The position numbers and the translations under genes are program-made. Positions 19,436-29,974 of a stretch of DNA of 64,000 bases are shown in pieces. Under the pieces are notes generated by a model. That model was given only the letters and a program-made list of their open reading frames with translations, was not told the origin of the DNA and did no database searches. The stretch spans positions 54,057,345-54,121,344 of the forward strand of contig NC_030822.1 of NCBI RefSeq assembly GCF_001704415.2, given 5' to 3'. The first letter of the stretch is position 1. Every line of letters begins with the position of its first letter. This stretch comes from Capra hircus. Lineage: Eukaryota; Chordata; Mammalia; Artiodactyla; Bovidae.

Positions 19436-20094
19436 AATTCTGTGTATTTGGTCTGCACTTATCCCTGTGGGGGTGGGTACCCCACCCAGCCCGTCTGGAC
19501 CTAAGATGGATTTACAGAGGCAAGGGTGTTTCCTCTGTGGCATGGGGGAGAGAAACAAGGAGGTGTGGCAAAGTGGGGGCCGCCTAGTCCACACTGCTGG
19601 CAAGCAGACAAGCCTGTCTGCGCAATGGCTTGGAAATCTCCCCCTCTGGAGTTAATTTCAGTCACAGTGTCTTTCCTATTAAATGGAGCAGTTGGTTGGC
19701 TGTAGGTGTCAGAATGGACTTATAAAACTGGAATCCAATCTAATCTGAGGGGGAGGGGAGCATGTGTGTGTGAGAGAGAGAAGAGGTGGGAAGGAGAGGG
19801 GAGGGAAAGGGAAAGAGGAGGGAGCTGGCAGGGTGTGCATGTACCGGTGGGGTAAAGAGAGCAGTTTGTTAGTTCTCCGCTGTTGGTGGCTGATGAAATT
19901 CAGACCTAGTTCTGGTGTGTGCAGGGAAGCTGGATCATGTCCCCACATCTGCTGGTATGAGCTGCTTCCTCATCTACTTTCAGAGCTGTTGCCAGGCTTT
20001 ACCTGCTGTTCCGGAAAGCTAGGACACTGTTTTGGGACCATTGACATTTGGGACCTCAGAATCACATGGCTGTAATTGACCAGGCTAGTCTTCA
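19436..20094. other. unique sequence
   Basis: Position 19655-19745 ('gttaatttcagtcacagtg', 'taaaactggaatccaatc') is AT-balanced and repeat-free. Position 19748-19830 is GA-rich. No gene was recognised. Confidence 0.5.
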
Positions 20095-20320
20095 TTCAAG
20101 CAGTGATTTATTGTTTCCAGTGAGTTAAGCACTGTGCTGAGTGTGTGACCAAATTGGTTTTAACTAATTCTGTCGCCGAATTTATACGGGATTGAAATTT
20201 TTATCCCTATTTTACAGCTGGGAAACTGAGGCTCTGAGAAGTTGCCCAGGATCACAAAGATAATAAATACTCAGGTTCTGAAAATTATTTCCCCTGCATC
20301 ATGCTATTTAGTACCCTGCC
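20095..20320 (-). repeat. MIR SINE
   Basis: 'agtgagttaagcactgtgct', 'tatccctattttacagctgg', 'gaaactgaggctctgagaag' and 'cctgcatcatgctattta' follow the reverse MIR. Confidence 0.85.
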
Positions 20321-21445
20321 AAAAGAATTTCCTAAGGGAGGGGGAAGAAAATTAGATACCCTGTGACCTGCGGTGGATGTGTGAAAACATATGAAGATGT
20401 ATCTATAAACTACTTTACTAGCAAAAAAAAAAAAAAAAAAAGTAAGATAAAATAAGGGAAACTTTGCATTTCCCAAAATGTAGCCATGTTTTTCAAATCT
20501 TCATTTATACCCTGTAAGTATACCAACATGAACATTTTGGAATCAAAATATGTTATCCATAATCCACTTTTAAGTTCTTTAGCTAAAAAGGAACTACAGA
20601 TTTGCAAAGGGCACAAAAAAAGATTAAACATCTTTTCCCTTATCCTCCAAATCTAAATTTTTCTGGAAAGGATCTCCACCCTGTGGTCTATAAATTCACA
20701 ATGAGTGAGACTCTCCAGCCCGGGAAGGTCTTAATCGTCTGTGCTTCTCCAAGGACCTGGGTCCTGACCAGGGGCAGTTCCTGAAGAAATCTGGCCTGGA
20801 TGCCCATCCGGTGTCCTCAGCCAATGGCCACGGCCCTGCCACACCACCGCCGCATCGAGGCCCGGCCCCAGCGCAGCAGCCAGGCTGTTTCCTAGCGACC
20901 AGGTTGGGCAGAGAAGGCCTCAGACCCGCTGCCCAGGCTGGAGTAGAGTCACTGAGCCCTGGGCCTGACTTGGCAACTCTTGCGGGCAGCATATGGGGCT
21001 GAACAGATGGGCTGGCACGGGCACCCCCAAGCCAGAAATATGAAGGCAGGAGTGGAGCTGGGCAGGGGACAGAAAGGCAAAGAGCACGGGTCAGGAGCTG
21101 GCTCCCTGGGCCAGCCTGGGCGAGCCGCTCTGGGGCAGGCTTGATGCTAGGATGGTGCAGACAGAAGACACAGCCTCTGCATTATTCAACAGTCCTGTAT
21201 TGGAGAGTCTTGCTTTCCCAGGGACACCCTCCCCAGCGAGTGGTAATGGCACTCAAGGCCGTCCCAAATGAGGGACATGCCTGCAGATACCAGGCAGTCT
21301 TGGGCTGCCTACAGCAGCCTTAGTAGCAAGAGGTCCTATTTCTCAATCTGATGCTTTCCTTCGCCCCATTGATGTGTCTCTCTACTCCCTGCTGCTCATT
21401 TTCTCCAGCCCAAATGCAAGCATCACTGCCTGCAAAGACCAGGTC
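20321..21445. other. unique sequence with an A19 run
   Basis: A poly(A) run occupies 20422-20440, without a recognisable retroelement 5' to it. Position 20440-20700 is AT-rich unique DNA, and 20800-21130 is GC-rich with CpGs ('caccaccgccgcatcgagg'). No gene was recognised. Confidence 0.5.
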
Positions 21446-21574
21446 TTTTTTTTTTTTTGGTTACTCCATGCAGCATGTGGGATCTTAGTTCCCTGACCAG
21501 GGATCAAACCCATACACACCCCCCACCCTGTGCTGGAAGTGCAGAGTCTTAACCACTGGACCACCAGGGAAGTT
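21446..21574 (-). repeat. CHR-type tRNA-Glu SINE
   Basis: It has a poly-T start, 'catgcagcatgtgggatctta', 'gttccctgaccagggatca' and 'taaccactggaccaccagg'. It contains a C/A-rich insertion ('acacaccccccaccc') in the middle. Confidence 0.92.
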
Positions 21575-21944
21575 TATTTTTTTAAGCAAACAAAACCTAT
21601 AAAAGAGAGGTTGATGGTCACATGAACATTTTAAAACTAGGGACCTATTTTGCTTTCGAGCTAGACTTTGTATATATTTAGATGGATGAGTTTCTGAAGT
21701 TGGCTTGGAATGGGAGGAGAGGTTATAAAAATAGGGGATCACCAGACTGCAGAAGGGAAGACTTGGGGTGTTTGGGGGGAAATAGGACTCATAGGTATTG
21801 AAAAACTGAAGAACTTTCATGTGAAAAAATGAATTCACTTAGAGTAGAACCACCAGGTAGAAGTTCCAGAGAGATAAATTTAAGTTCCATTACGTGGAAT
21901 TTTGTTCTCATAATTAAAGCTACCTTAAGATGGAATGATGCCTT

Positions 21945-22065
21945 TAGAAGGTAGCAAACTCCCCATCACTGGAGGTACTCTAGCAAAGACTGAGCAACCA
22001 CCTGTTAGAATGTTGGAGAAGCCATCCAACCATTGAATGAGATTAAGACCCTTCCAACCCTGCAT
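21945..22065 (+). repeat. L3/CR1 LINE 3' end
   Basis: 'aactccccatcactggaggt', 'gcaaagactgagcaaccacc', 'tgttagaatgttggagaagc' and 'gacccttccaacc' match the CR1/L3 3' end, known from 'gatgaccacctgt ... gtcccttccaac'. This is an ancient element predating placental mammals. Confidence 0.7.
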
Positions 22066-22207
22066 GTTTTTAATGGTATGAAAGGAGCTATATTGAATAG
22101 CTCAAAAATATGATTCAAGAAGTGTTGAATTCTGCATACATTGGCAATTGTCCTTTTTGAATGAGACATCATCCTGGGAAAGGTATTGTAGAGATCAAAG
22201 CTAACAT

Positions 22208-22256
22208 GAGAGAGAGTGAGAGAAGAGAGGGAGAAAGAGAGAGGGAGAGGCAGAGG
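22208..22256. repeat. GA-rich simple repeat
   Basis: GAGA/GGAGA words over about 50 bp, purine-only on the plus strand. Confidence 0.9.
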
Positions 22257-22589
22257 CTATTATACTACATTAGACCTAGTTTATTAAGAGTCCTTGCCAG
22301 TTGCCCAGGGGGCATTGTCCTGTATGGGCATGGATAGACAGTGTGTCCTTCAACAAGTGCCAGCACGACCTGGCCTTGCAACCCCTCTGCCTAGCTAGGT
22401 GGGGGGAGGGAGGTGCAGGGAGTATGTGGAAATGTGGCAGGGGCCATTTCTTTTCTAGTATCTCAGAGAATCCCCACCATCCTGTATGCTGGAAATGGGA
22501 CTACCTGTGGGTCACAGGACTGCAGGGAGCATGTGAGTGTATGTGTATGTCTGTATGTTGTCTCGTGACAGTGTGTGGTAGGCTTTCTT

Positions 22590-22835
22590 TTTTTCCCCCA
22601 AATGGCTTAATACGCCAATGTTTGTGGAGCATCCTTGGAATCAAAGTGTCTTTGGCGTAATTATTGTTAATTGCTTAGACTATTCTATAAACTCATCCAA
22701 TTAAGAGAAAGTTATTAACTTTATAAAATATCGCAGGCATCCCACAGTGCCGTGTGTAGATGGAATAACAGTTTGAGAGGCAGAGTCAGCGTGAAATATC
22801 ATGCAAATGAGGAGGCTTATTTACTTCTTTTTAAA
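22590..22835. other. conserved-looking AT-rich block
   Basis: A non-repeat block with homeodomain-type words ('taattattgttaattgctt' near 22658, 'ccaattaagaga', 'gttattaacttta') and an exact octamer atgcaaat at 22801-22808. The composition is typical of a vertebrate developmental enhancer. This is inference from appearance; no alignment was possible. Confidence 0.4.
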
Positions 22836-23009
22836 AGTACAGCAACATCTACACTGTGGGGGTGTTTCCTCTCAGTTGACCAGAAATACTTGGGCCAGTG
22901 GCTGAGCCTGGAGGGCTTCCCAACCTGACCCAGCTTCCCCAGAACTTACCTGAGGGTATTTTTCCTTGAGGCATCCAGGAGCTCAGACAGGGTTCCCAGC
23001 AGACTTATC

Positions 23010-23400
23010 AGCTCCACCGCTCATCAGCTGTGTGACCTTTTAGTGCCTACCTAACCTCTCTGAGCCTCCATTTCTTTCTTTGCAAGATGGGAATACTGAC
23101 TTCCTAGTGTTATCTGAAGGACTCAGTGAATTAATACACAGAAAACCTTTGGAGTCATACCTGACATGTGGTAGCGGTAGTAGTGATAGTCGCTCAGTCG
23201 TGTTCGACTCTCTGTGACCCCACAGACTGTAGCCTGCCAGGCTTCCCTGTCCATGGGATTCTCCAGGCAAGAATACTGGAGAGGGTTGCCATGCCCTTCT
23301 CCAGAACATCTTCCCAACCCAGGAATCGAACCTGGGTCTCCTCGTTGCAGGCCGATTCTTTACCATCTGAGCTACAACATGTAATAGTCAACACATTTCG
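23010..23400 (+). repeat. MIR SINE split by Bov-tA
   Basis: 'atcagctgtgtgacctttt', 'taacctctctgagcctcc', 'tttgcaagatgggaatac' and 'atacctgacatgtggtag' follow the plus-strand MIR. The last about 15 bp resume at 23388 after the SINE. Confidence 0.85.
23175..23376 (-). repeat. Bov-tA SINE
   Basis: A reverse copy with 'gctcagtcgtgttcgactct', 'cttccctgtccatgggatt', 'cccaacccaggaatcgaacc' and 'accatctgagctaca'. The TSD is acatgtggtag (23164-23174) versus acatgtaatag (23377-23387). Confidence 0.95.
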
Positions 23401-23574
23401 GTGAATAAGGATATCTTTATAATTACTAGACTTTTCACTATAATTCTGTGAAAGGGTCAGTGTTTCCCATAAAGTTCTTCTCCTCTGTTGTACCGCAGTA
23501 AGAAATTGTGAAGTTCCATTATACTGGTCATTATAGTATTATTATTGTAAGATCAATCATGGTTGGGCTGAATT

Positions 23575-24800
23575 TTTTTAAATCTTTTTTCCAGGTTTAT
23601 TGAGATGTATTTAACACCTAAGATTGAATGAGTTTAAGATGTACAATGTGATGATTTTAGGCATCTGAAATGATTACCACAATCAAGGTAGTTAACACAT
23701 CCCTCACCTTACATAAATACCATTTTTTGTTGTTGTTCTGGTGAGAACATTTAAGATCTACCATCTACAACACAGTATTTGTAGCTATAGTCTTCAGTTT
23801 TTGTGTTAGATTCCCAAATTTTATCATCTTTTAACTGGAAGCTTGTAACCTTTGGCCAGTGTCTCCTCATTTTCCTCACTGTCCAAGCTCTAGCAACCGC
23901 AAACCTATTTCTATAATTGTGACTTTTTTAGAGTCCACATGTAAGTCAGATCATACAATATTTTTCTCTCTCTTATGTTAAGTAGCATAATTTTGTCAAG
24001 GTCATCTTTGTCACAAAAAGCAGCGTGGTATCCTCTCTGATGGCTGAAGAGTATTCCATTCATCTTTTATCCATGGATGGACACTTAGATTGTTTCCACG
24101 TTTTGGCTGTTGTTACTAATGCTGCAGTGAACACAGAGGTGCAGATATGAATGTAAGATGGTGATTTTAATTCCTTCAGATAAATACCCTGCAGTGATAT
24201 TGCTGGATCATACTTTTATTCTGTTATGAATAGTTTGAGGAACTTCCGTAGTGTTTTCCCAAGTGTCTGTACCAATTTACATTCCCGCCAACAGCACACA
24301 GGATTCCCCTTTCTCCACATCCTCCAGAGCAGTTGTTATCTCTTATCTTTTCCAGGGTAGCCATTCTAGTGGGTGTGAGGTGGAGGTGCTCACTCAATGT
24401 AGTTTTGTTTTATTTTGGCCCTGAGACATGTGGATCTTAGTTCTTCCATCAGGGATCGAAACTTAACCCCCAACATTGGAAGCACAGAGTCTTAATCACT
24501 GGACCCAGGGAAGTTCCCCCTAAATGTGGTTTTGATTTGTGATAATATTGAGGATCTTTTCATGTGCCTGTTGACTACTACTTCTTTGAAAAAATGTCTG
24601 TTCAATTCCTTTGCCCATTTTGTAATTAGATTATCTCTGATTTTGCTGTTGAGTTCCCTGAGTTTCTTATATTTTGGAATATTAATCCCCTGTCAGTATG
24701 TGGTTTGCAAATATTTTCTTCCATTTGTAGATTTCCTTTTCGTTTTGTTGACTATTCCTTTTGCCGTGCAGAAGCTTTTTAGTTTGATGTACTTATACTG
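23575..24800 (-). mobile_element. old L1 3' region split by a CHR SINE
   Basis: Reverse-strand L1 from the 3' UTR ('aggtttattgagatgtattt', 'ccaccac'-less 'accacaatcaaggtagtt') into the end of ORF2 ('ctgaagagtattccatt', 'gctgcagtgaacacagagg', 'gttgaggaacttccg'-like, 'cagaagctttttagtttg'). About 1.1 kb of old, disrupted L1 lies around the SINE. No intact reading frame remains. Confidence 0.85.
24407..24522 (-). repeat. CHR-type SINE inside L1
   Basis: 'gacatgtggatcttagttct', 'tccatcagggatcgaaac', 'gtcttaatcactggaccc' and 'agggaagttcccc'. The TSD is aatgtagtttt (24396-24406) versus aatgtggtttt (24523-24533), both within L1 sequence. Confidence 0.92.
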
Positions 24801-25150
24801 GTGTAACATACATGTGTCAAAGGACATAGGTTGCAGATGTATGGCTTGATGGTTTTTCGCAAAGTGAATATATTTGTATGATCACTAACATCACCAGCAC
24901 GCCAGATACCCTTTGTGTTCTCCTTCCAGTTACTAACTTCCCCCTTCCTGAAAAAAAGCACACACATTATGCAAAGTATATTCTTTTGAGGGGTCTGACT
25001 TCCTTTGCTCAAACTTATATTTGTGATTTACATTCATATGAGATTCGTTCATTCAGACTGGAACAAACTCCAGTATCCATCAGCAATAGAATAAACGATT
25101 CTATATTGATGCAGTGAAATACTGCACAACAATGGAAAGCAATACACTTA
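24801..25150. mobile_element. second L1 tail with an inverted segment
   Basis: Position 24801-25045 reads as a minus-strand L1 3' UTR ('ctaacatcaccagcacgcc', 'cttccagttactaacttcc', 'ctgacttcctttgctcaaac'). From about 25046 the text switches to plus-strand L1 ('ccagtatccatcagcaatag', 'gatgcagtgaaatactgca'). The head-to-head join is what twin priming of an L1 insertion produces. Confidence 0.6.
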
Positions 25151-25600
25151 TGTACACCAGCGGCAGTGCAGCCTCCCCGCTGAGGACTTGAGGCTATTTG
25201 TCAGCCCTGAGACTGACCGGAGATCACTGAGATTCTTGGGCCACCAACTGTGGCCACCTTCCTGAGCCCTAGTGGCAGCTCCAGCAGCAGAGCCAGTTTC
25301 TCAAGTTTTGTCTCTCCTGGTGACTTTTCAGACTGCTGAGAGTGCCGCACCATGCTCCAATCCAGTAGGACAATCAGTAGTGAATTGGAGTGGAAAACTT
25401 AGTAGGTGATGAGGACTCCATCACCAGAGGCCTGAAGGAGATGCTAGAAACCTGCTTGTAAAGGGACATTCGCGTCCCAAAGGGCTAAAAAGGGGTCTTC
25501 AGGCACAAAGCCTAGCCGTGAGACAATCTCAGGGCTACTTGGATTAGATAAAAATGATGTTTGCTAGCTGGCTGCCAGTCCCAGCTGCATCCAAGTGACC
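25150..25600 (+). pseudogene. possible decayed retrocopy, parent unknown
   Basis: Protein-like stretches sit in different plus-strand frames. One around 25225-25340 is Ser/Pro-rich (reads ...TVATFLSPSGSSSSRASF...). A second at about 25405-25460 reads DEDSITRGLKEMLETC. A third at about 25460-25545 reads KKGSSGTKPSRETISGLL. Frameshifts and stops separate them. A good Kozak-like 'gccgcaccatg' lies at 25345-25355. I do not recognise the parent, and no poly(A) tail was seen; chance is possible. Confidence 0.28.
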
Positions 25601-26794
25601 ATAGCTTTCTAGCAAGAATCTGCATGTCCCTCGTCTGCTGGGACTCTCCATGCTGCCCCACCCCTGGTCGTGGGAGCAATGCTCAGTGAAAGAACACTCA
25701 GCAATGAATGACCTGAGGGTCACGGATGAGGACCTTCATCCAGTAGCCGCTTGGTCAGCTGGCCCAGTCACGTGTGGGAAGTTGCATTTGTGAGGATTTC
25801 CTTCCTAGGAAGAAGATGCTGCCTTCCCACACACCAACCGTGCCTGCTTGGGACTTAATGAGGTCCGCTGCCCAGGTGTACTTCCTTCTTTGTCACCCGG
25901 CCAGCCGCATGGCCTCAAAGAGGATGGAGAACATCTGGGGAGCTGCCACCCTGACGGTGAGGAGGTGCCCGCACCTCTCCCCAAAACCGACCTTGGAGAC
26001 CAACAGGTTCAGGTCACTGGACCTCACCCCAGCCACTCCCCTATATACATGCCTGTCCTGTGAGACCTTCCCCAGCTCTAAGAAAGCAAACTCATGCTGG
26101 CCCGAAGTTCACACCTGGTGTGTTAGGTTGCAAACAGGATTAGCTGGCTCCCCTGGCAGGCCTGGCATCCCAGACTTCAGGGTGTGATAGGGGTGTAGGA
26201 AAAGGAGGCAGAGGCCAACAGCTCTTCCCCAGGAAGAAGGGCACAGAGGAGCAGCTTCTTTCCATGTCAGCATCTTTGTCCCTGTTTTCTGATTTCACCT
26301 TTGCAGTGGCCCATCCAGAGGGCAGTTTTGTTCCTATTCCCCAGAGCAGAAAAACAGTGCTGCTGGGGACCTGTTACTTCCCCTCGATGGACAGATCTTC
26401 CTGCCACATGAACCAGAGGCAGCTTGGGATGGGCTGTCCCACTGTTGGTTCTTTGCCAACTTTCTCCCAGGCTCGGTTATGTGACCACAAACTGTTCCCT
26501 CTGTCTGTCGGCCCCGGATCCACCCTCTTGCCCTGGGCTGGCCTCCAGCCTGATGCTGCCCCAGGCCAGGCTCCCTGCTGAGCCAGTGCCCGCCATGCTA
26601 TAAAGGGACAGATGCCGAGTCTCGTGTGGCTTCTCCTTGGCCACCTAGGTGTCTCTTTCCTTGACTCCAAGAAATGAGCTGCACTCTGTTGCAGGTCAAC
26701 TCCCTGAGTGTGCCGACCCCTCTTACAATTTCCACTGGAAGAGCAGCCTGGGCTGGGCACTGCCAGGCCCCAGGCCTCTGTCCCAGCATCATCA
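25601..26794. other. unique sequence, nothing recognised
   Basis: GC-balanced DNA with frame-ambiguous open frames up to 141 codons on both strands and no recognisable domains. No repeats were seen. Confidence 0.5.
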
Positions 26795-26935
26795 CCCATC
26801 TACTGTGCAAACTTGAACAAGTCACTCAGTTCTTGGGAGCCTGGGTTCCCCTTAAGTCCCGCAGGAATAATAATCCCTGCCCTGCCTACCTCAGGAGATT
26901 GTTTTAAGACTCAACAAGAGGGCATTAAAGCGGGG
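26795..26935 (+). repeat. MIR SINE
   Basis: 'tgaacaagtcactcagttc', 'ggaataataatccctgcc' and 'tacctcaggagattgtttt' follow the plus-strand MIR core. Confidence 0.75.
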
Positions 26936-26984
26936 AGGAGGAGGAACCCAGAATCAGCTGAGAGAAGGAAAGCTTTTTCGTTAG

Positions 26985-27115
26985 ATGACATAGCTTCACT
27001 TTAGAATCACCCGGGGAGCTTTTAAAATTCCGGATGCTCATGTCACACCCCAGACAGGTCAGAATCCAGGCATCCAGGTGGTTCCGTTGAGCACCAGGGA
27101 GTTGAGAACCAGTGG
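26985..27115. mobile_element. hAT-Charlie remnant (MER5A-like)
   Basis: 'actttagaatcacccgggg', 'agcttttaaaattccggatg', 'cacaccccagacaggtcaga' and a closing 'gttgagaaccagtgg' follow the MER5A layout. It is an ancient non-autonomous DNA transposon with no coding capacity. Confidence 0.7.
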
Positions 27116-27169
27116 TGTGGTCTTCTGCCCACCTGAGCGGTGTTGGCAAGATTGGCATTTCATCTGTTA

Positions 27170-27290
27170 ATCTGCTCACCAAGGACCTCCCCACACCCAG
27201 CACTGGGCTAGATTCTGGGGGTGCGAAAAGGAAGCAGGCACAGGGCTCTTGTTCTTAAAGAGCCCTAGTGTATAAAGAAAGCAGACATCA
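27170..27290 (-). repeat. L2-like fragment
   Basis: 'cacacccagcactgggctag', 'attctgggggtgcgaaaa' and 'cttaaagagccctagtgt' follow the reverse L2 tail pattern 'ggcactgtgctag ... ggggatacaa ... ggagcttatagtct'. Confidence 0.6.
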
Positions 27291-28034
27291 GATGGATAAC
27301 CATCCACATGGGTGCAGGGCGCCTGATGGGGAGCAGGCTCTGTGGGAAAGGCTTGCAGAGACCTGCAGATCTTGGGGGTCTTTTCTTCCCTGTGGCATCT
27401 TCCCTCTGCTCTTTCTAGGGAAGCATGCAGGAAAAGTGACCCTAAATATCCAGAGAGCCCCTAAACTTCCCCAAAGCCCTGCCCACCCCAGCATCTGGAT
27501 CAGGACGAAGCGGGCCGCCCTCTCAACTCCCCGCATTTGGATAAGAAAAGGGGTGGCTGGGGGGCTGCCTGCAGCCCAAACCTCGGTACTCTTCTGGGCC
27601 TGCTCTCACCCTCCACTGGTCCCCTCCCCTGGCTCCGGCAGGAGGCAGCTGAGGAAAGCAGCCTGAGTCCCAGACCCCCTGGGGCCAGTTATATTTGGAT
27701 GTTAAAGTAATGACACGTCTCCACAAAGTCCTCCCTCCTTCCTGCCTAACACGGTGAAGTCTCCTGGCAGGGAGGGGGCTGGCTTATATTTAGGTCTGGC
27801 ATTCCCTGGTAGGCATCCTGTTCTGAAATGGAAATTCTTTTAATAGCCAGCCAGCCCCGAGCATTTAATGAGCTGGTGTTTGACTTTTTGATTTCTTGTT
27901 CTTGGTGGAGGACTGTGAGCTGCCTCAGCTACTTAGGGGACCCCCCCCCCTTCACAAAGCATCCTATTTTTTGAACATAGGGAAGAGGAGAGAATATTAT
28001 TTCTCAATGTCCCCTTTTCCTTTTAGATTTCAGC
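27291..28034. other. unique sequence with conserved-looking 3' part
   Basis: Position 27660-27900 contains two A/T-rich motifs, ttatatttgg (27689) and ttatatttag (27784-27793); the second fits the MEF2 consensus. 'ctgaaatggaaattcttt' and 'gcatttaatgagctggtg' follow. No repeat was recognised; a C10 run lies near 27941. This is a candidate regulatory block. Confidence 0.45.
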
Positions 28035-28160
28035 CTCACCTGACAACTTTGCTTTCTGGGAGAAATTCACCTCTTCCAAGAAGTCTTCCCAGATATACCC
28101 ACTTACCTCCAGCCATCTCCTTACTGTGACTCCAAAAGTGCCCTTGAGTCTTTTGCTAAG
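28035..28160 (+). repeat. L2-like fragment
   Basis: 'agaaattcacctcttccaag', 'aagtcttcccagatatacc' and 'ccagccatctccttac' recall the plus-strand L2 phrase 'cacctcctcagagaggccttccctgaccacc'. Low identity. Confidence 0.45.
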
Positions 28161-28427
28161 GTGCCTGCCACATGTTTCCAGCAGCATCAGCAGCAGCATA
28201 AGAATGCCTGTCTCCTCTTTGGAATCAAAGCATGTTACAGCTGACTTGACCATCTAGGGTCAAGGATCCTTTCAAAGGCTGGTGTGTGGGGTGGCGGAAA
28301 TGGGGGTATTGATGACAGGGAACGTGGACCCTGTACCCAGAAAAAATATGCATCTGCACAAAATGTGAATGCAATTTCAGGGGTACTTGGACCCTCAAAA
28401 CCCCATCCATGGACCCTAGGTGATGTT

Positions 28428-28570
28428 GTCCAACCTCCTTGACTCATGGTAGAAGGTAAGACCAAATTAGAGATGGAAAGTGATTTGCTCAAGGTCACAC
28501 AGCCAGTGGGTGGCAGAACTAGGGCTTGAACTCTGGCTTGTTCTCTGTGCCCCTCAGCCCACTGGGCTGC
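28428..28570 (-). repeat. MIR SINE fragment
   Basis: 'gatttgctcaaggtcacaca', 'gccagtgggtggcagaac' and 'tagggcttgaactctgg' are the reverse MIR head half. Confidence 0.85.
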
Positions 28571-29299
28571 TTCTATCAGCACCACCCAGCAGTGCCTTTT
28601 CATGGGCTCCTGAACCCCCATCCCCCAGAACATCAGCCCACAAGGCCCAGGGCAGCAGGCTGTGCATTCAGAGGGTGCTCACCTCTTGACAAAGACAGTG
28701 AGGAGAGACAGGCTGGTTTGGTCCTGGGCTCACTGAGCCTCTGCAGATGCCCAGGGCGTGGAAGAAGGGAGGTATGGCATTTTGGACAGGGTGGGCTGTG
28801 CAGTGGTTCTGGTGGTGGACGCTGGCCCGCTCACTCCTGGGCGGTCCAGGGTAACCAGTATTGATCTCTCTATTCCCTCCTGGAAGGGCAGCTTCATTTG
28901 TCAAGCACAACTACCTTTGTATCTGCAACACAGAAATTGATCCACAGCGGGGCTAGTGGTTGGCATGTTAGGGGTGGGAGTGGGGAGGCAGGAGAAGGAA
29001 GCAAGCTGGAGAAGAGATTGATAGCATGATGCTGATGTGGAAAATGAAAATAGAAGCCTTCCAGACGTGATGGGAAACATCTGCCTTGTCTGATGATATT
29101 TCCTGAGTTCTGGGATGGGGATAATGCGTTTGAAAGCTGGCGAGCCGTGGGGTTTGGCATGCCTGTGCTGAGGAACAGGGGAAGGAGGAAAGAGGCTCTC
29201 TCAGCCTGGCCTGGGAGCTCTGTCTGGAAAGCCTCCCCAAACACGCAAGGAGCCAAGATTGGCCCTTGTTGTTTAAGCATCACTCCTTTTGAGTCTATC
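28571..29299. other. unique sequence, nothing recognised
   Basis: No repeat family or coding signal was recognised. Open frames up to 140 codons (minus) are low in recognisable features. Confidence 0.5.
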
Positions 29300-29470
29300 C
29301 AGAGTTTATTGAACACCTACTGTGTACAGACCGCTTGCTGTACCTGGGGCTGAGGGGCATTCAGAAATGAATAAGGATGGCTCCTGGCTCCCCAAGACCC
29401 CACACCCAGTGGAGGGATAGGGAAATTCATAAACCACTTCAAAATTCAGCCAAGGGAAAAGTCTTTCAGA
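29300..29470 (-). repeat. L2 fragment
   Basis: 'gagtttattgaacacctact', 'gtacctggggctgaggggc', 'attcagaaatgaataagg' and 'ctggctccccaagacccc' follow the reverse L2 tail. Confidence 0.65.
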
Positions 29471-29493
29471 GAGACGGTGTGTGGGACCGTGTG

Positions 29494-29662
29494 ATGTGTG
29501 TGCTAAGTCACTTCAGTTGTGTCCGACTCTTTGTGACCCTATAGACCGCTGACCGCCAGGCTCCTCTGTCTATGGATTCTCCAGGCAGGAATACTGGGTT
29601 GCCGTTCCCTTCTCTGGATCAAACCAGGGTCTTCTGCATTGCATTCTTTACCATCTGAGCCA
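29494..29662 (-). repeat. Bov-tA SINE, internally shortened
   Basis: 'gtgctaagtcacttcagttg', 'tgaccctatagaccgctgac', 'ctccaggcaggaatactgg', 'gatcaaaccagggtcttc' and 'ccatctgagccac'. Small deletions lie in the middle. The flanks 'gtgtgggaccgtgtg' and 'ctgtggggctgtggg' are a plausible decayed TSD. Confidence 0.9.
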
Positions 29663-29974
29663 CTGTGGGGCTGTGGGTGAGGTTAAATTCAACTTAGCAA
29701 TTTCTTAGAAAAGCTGCAGTGTGTTTCAAAGACTGAATGGGACTTCATGAGGCAAAGGGAGGAGGAGAGGGCACTTCAGGGAAGGAAATGACTTAAGTAA
29801 AAGCTTAGAAAGGAAAGTGGAGTTTCTATAGCCATGTGAAACGATTTGACAAAGAAAACAATAGCGTGTCTCACCAAGGAACTGATGTGTCTCATCAAGG
29901 GTACTAATCCTTACCCAGAAATGAGCACAGGATGAGAAATGTAGGGAGGGAAATGATGAGTTAGTTTGACTTCT
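29663..29974. other. unique sequence with a small near-tandem repeat
   Basis: 'gtgtctcaccaaggaactga' near 29867 is followed by 'tgtgtctcatcaagggtact', an imperfect local duplication of about 20 bp. Otherwise nothing was recognised. Confidence 0.45.

Noticed and set aside
20422..20440. Poly(A) run as the tail of a processed pseudogene
   Set aside because: The sequence 5' of it shows no gene-like or repeat-like content and no TSD was found.
23180..23370. tRNA-like A/B-box sequence in Bov-tA copies (here and elsewhere)
   Set aside because: The tRNA-derived heads of SINEs do not fold as functional tRNAs; no standalone tRNA gene was seen.
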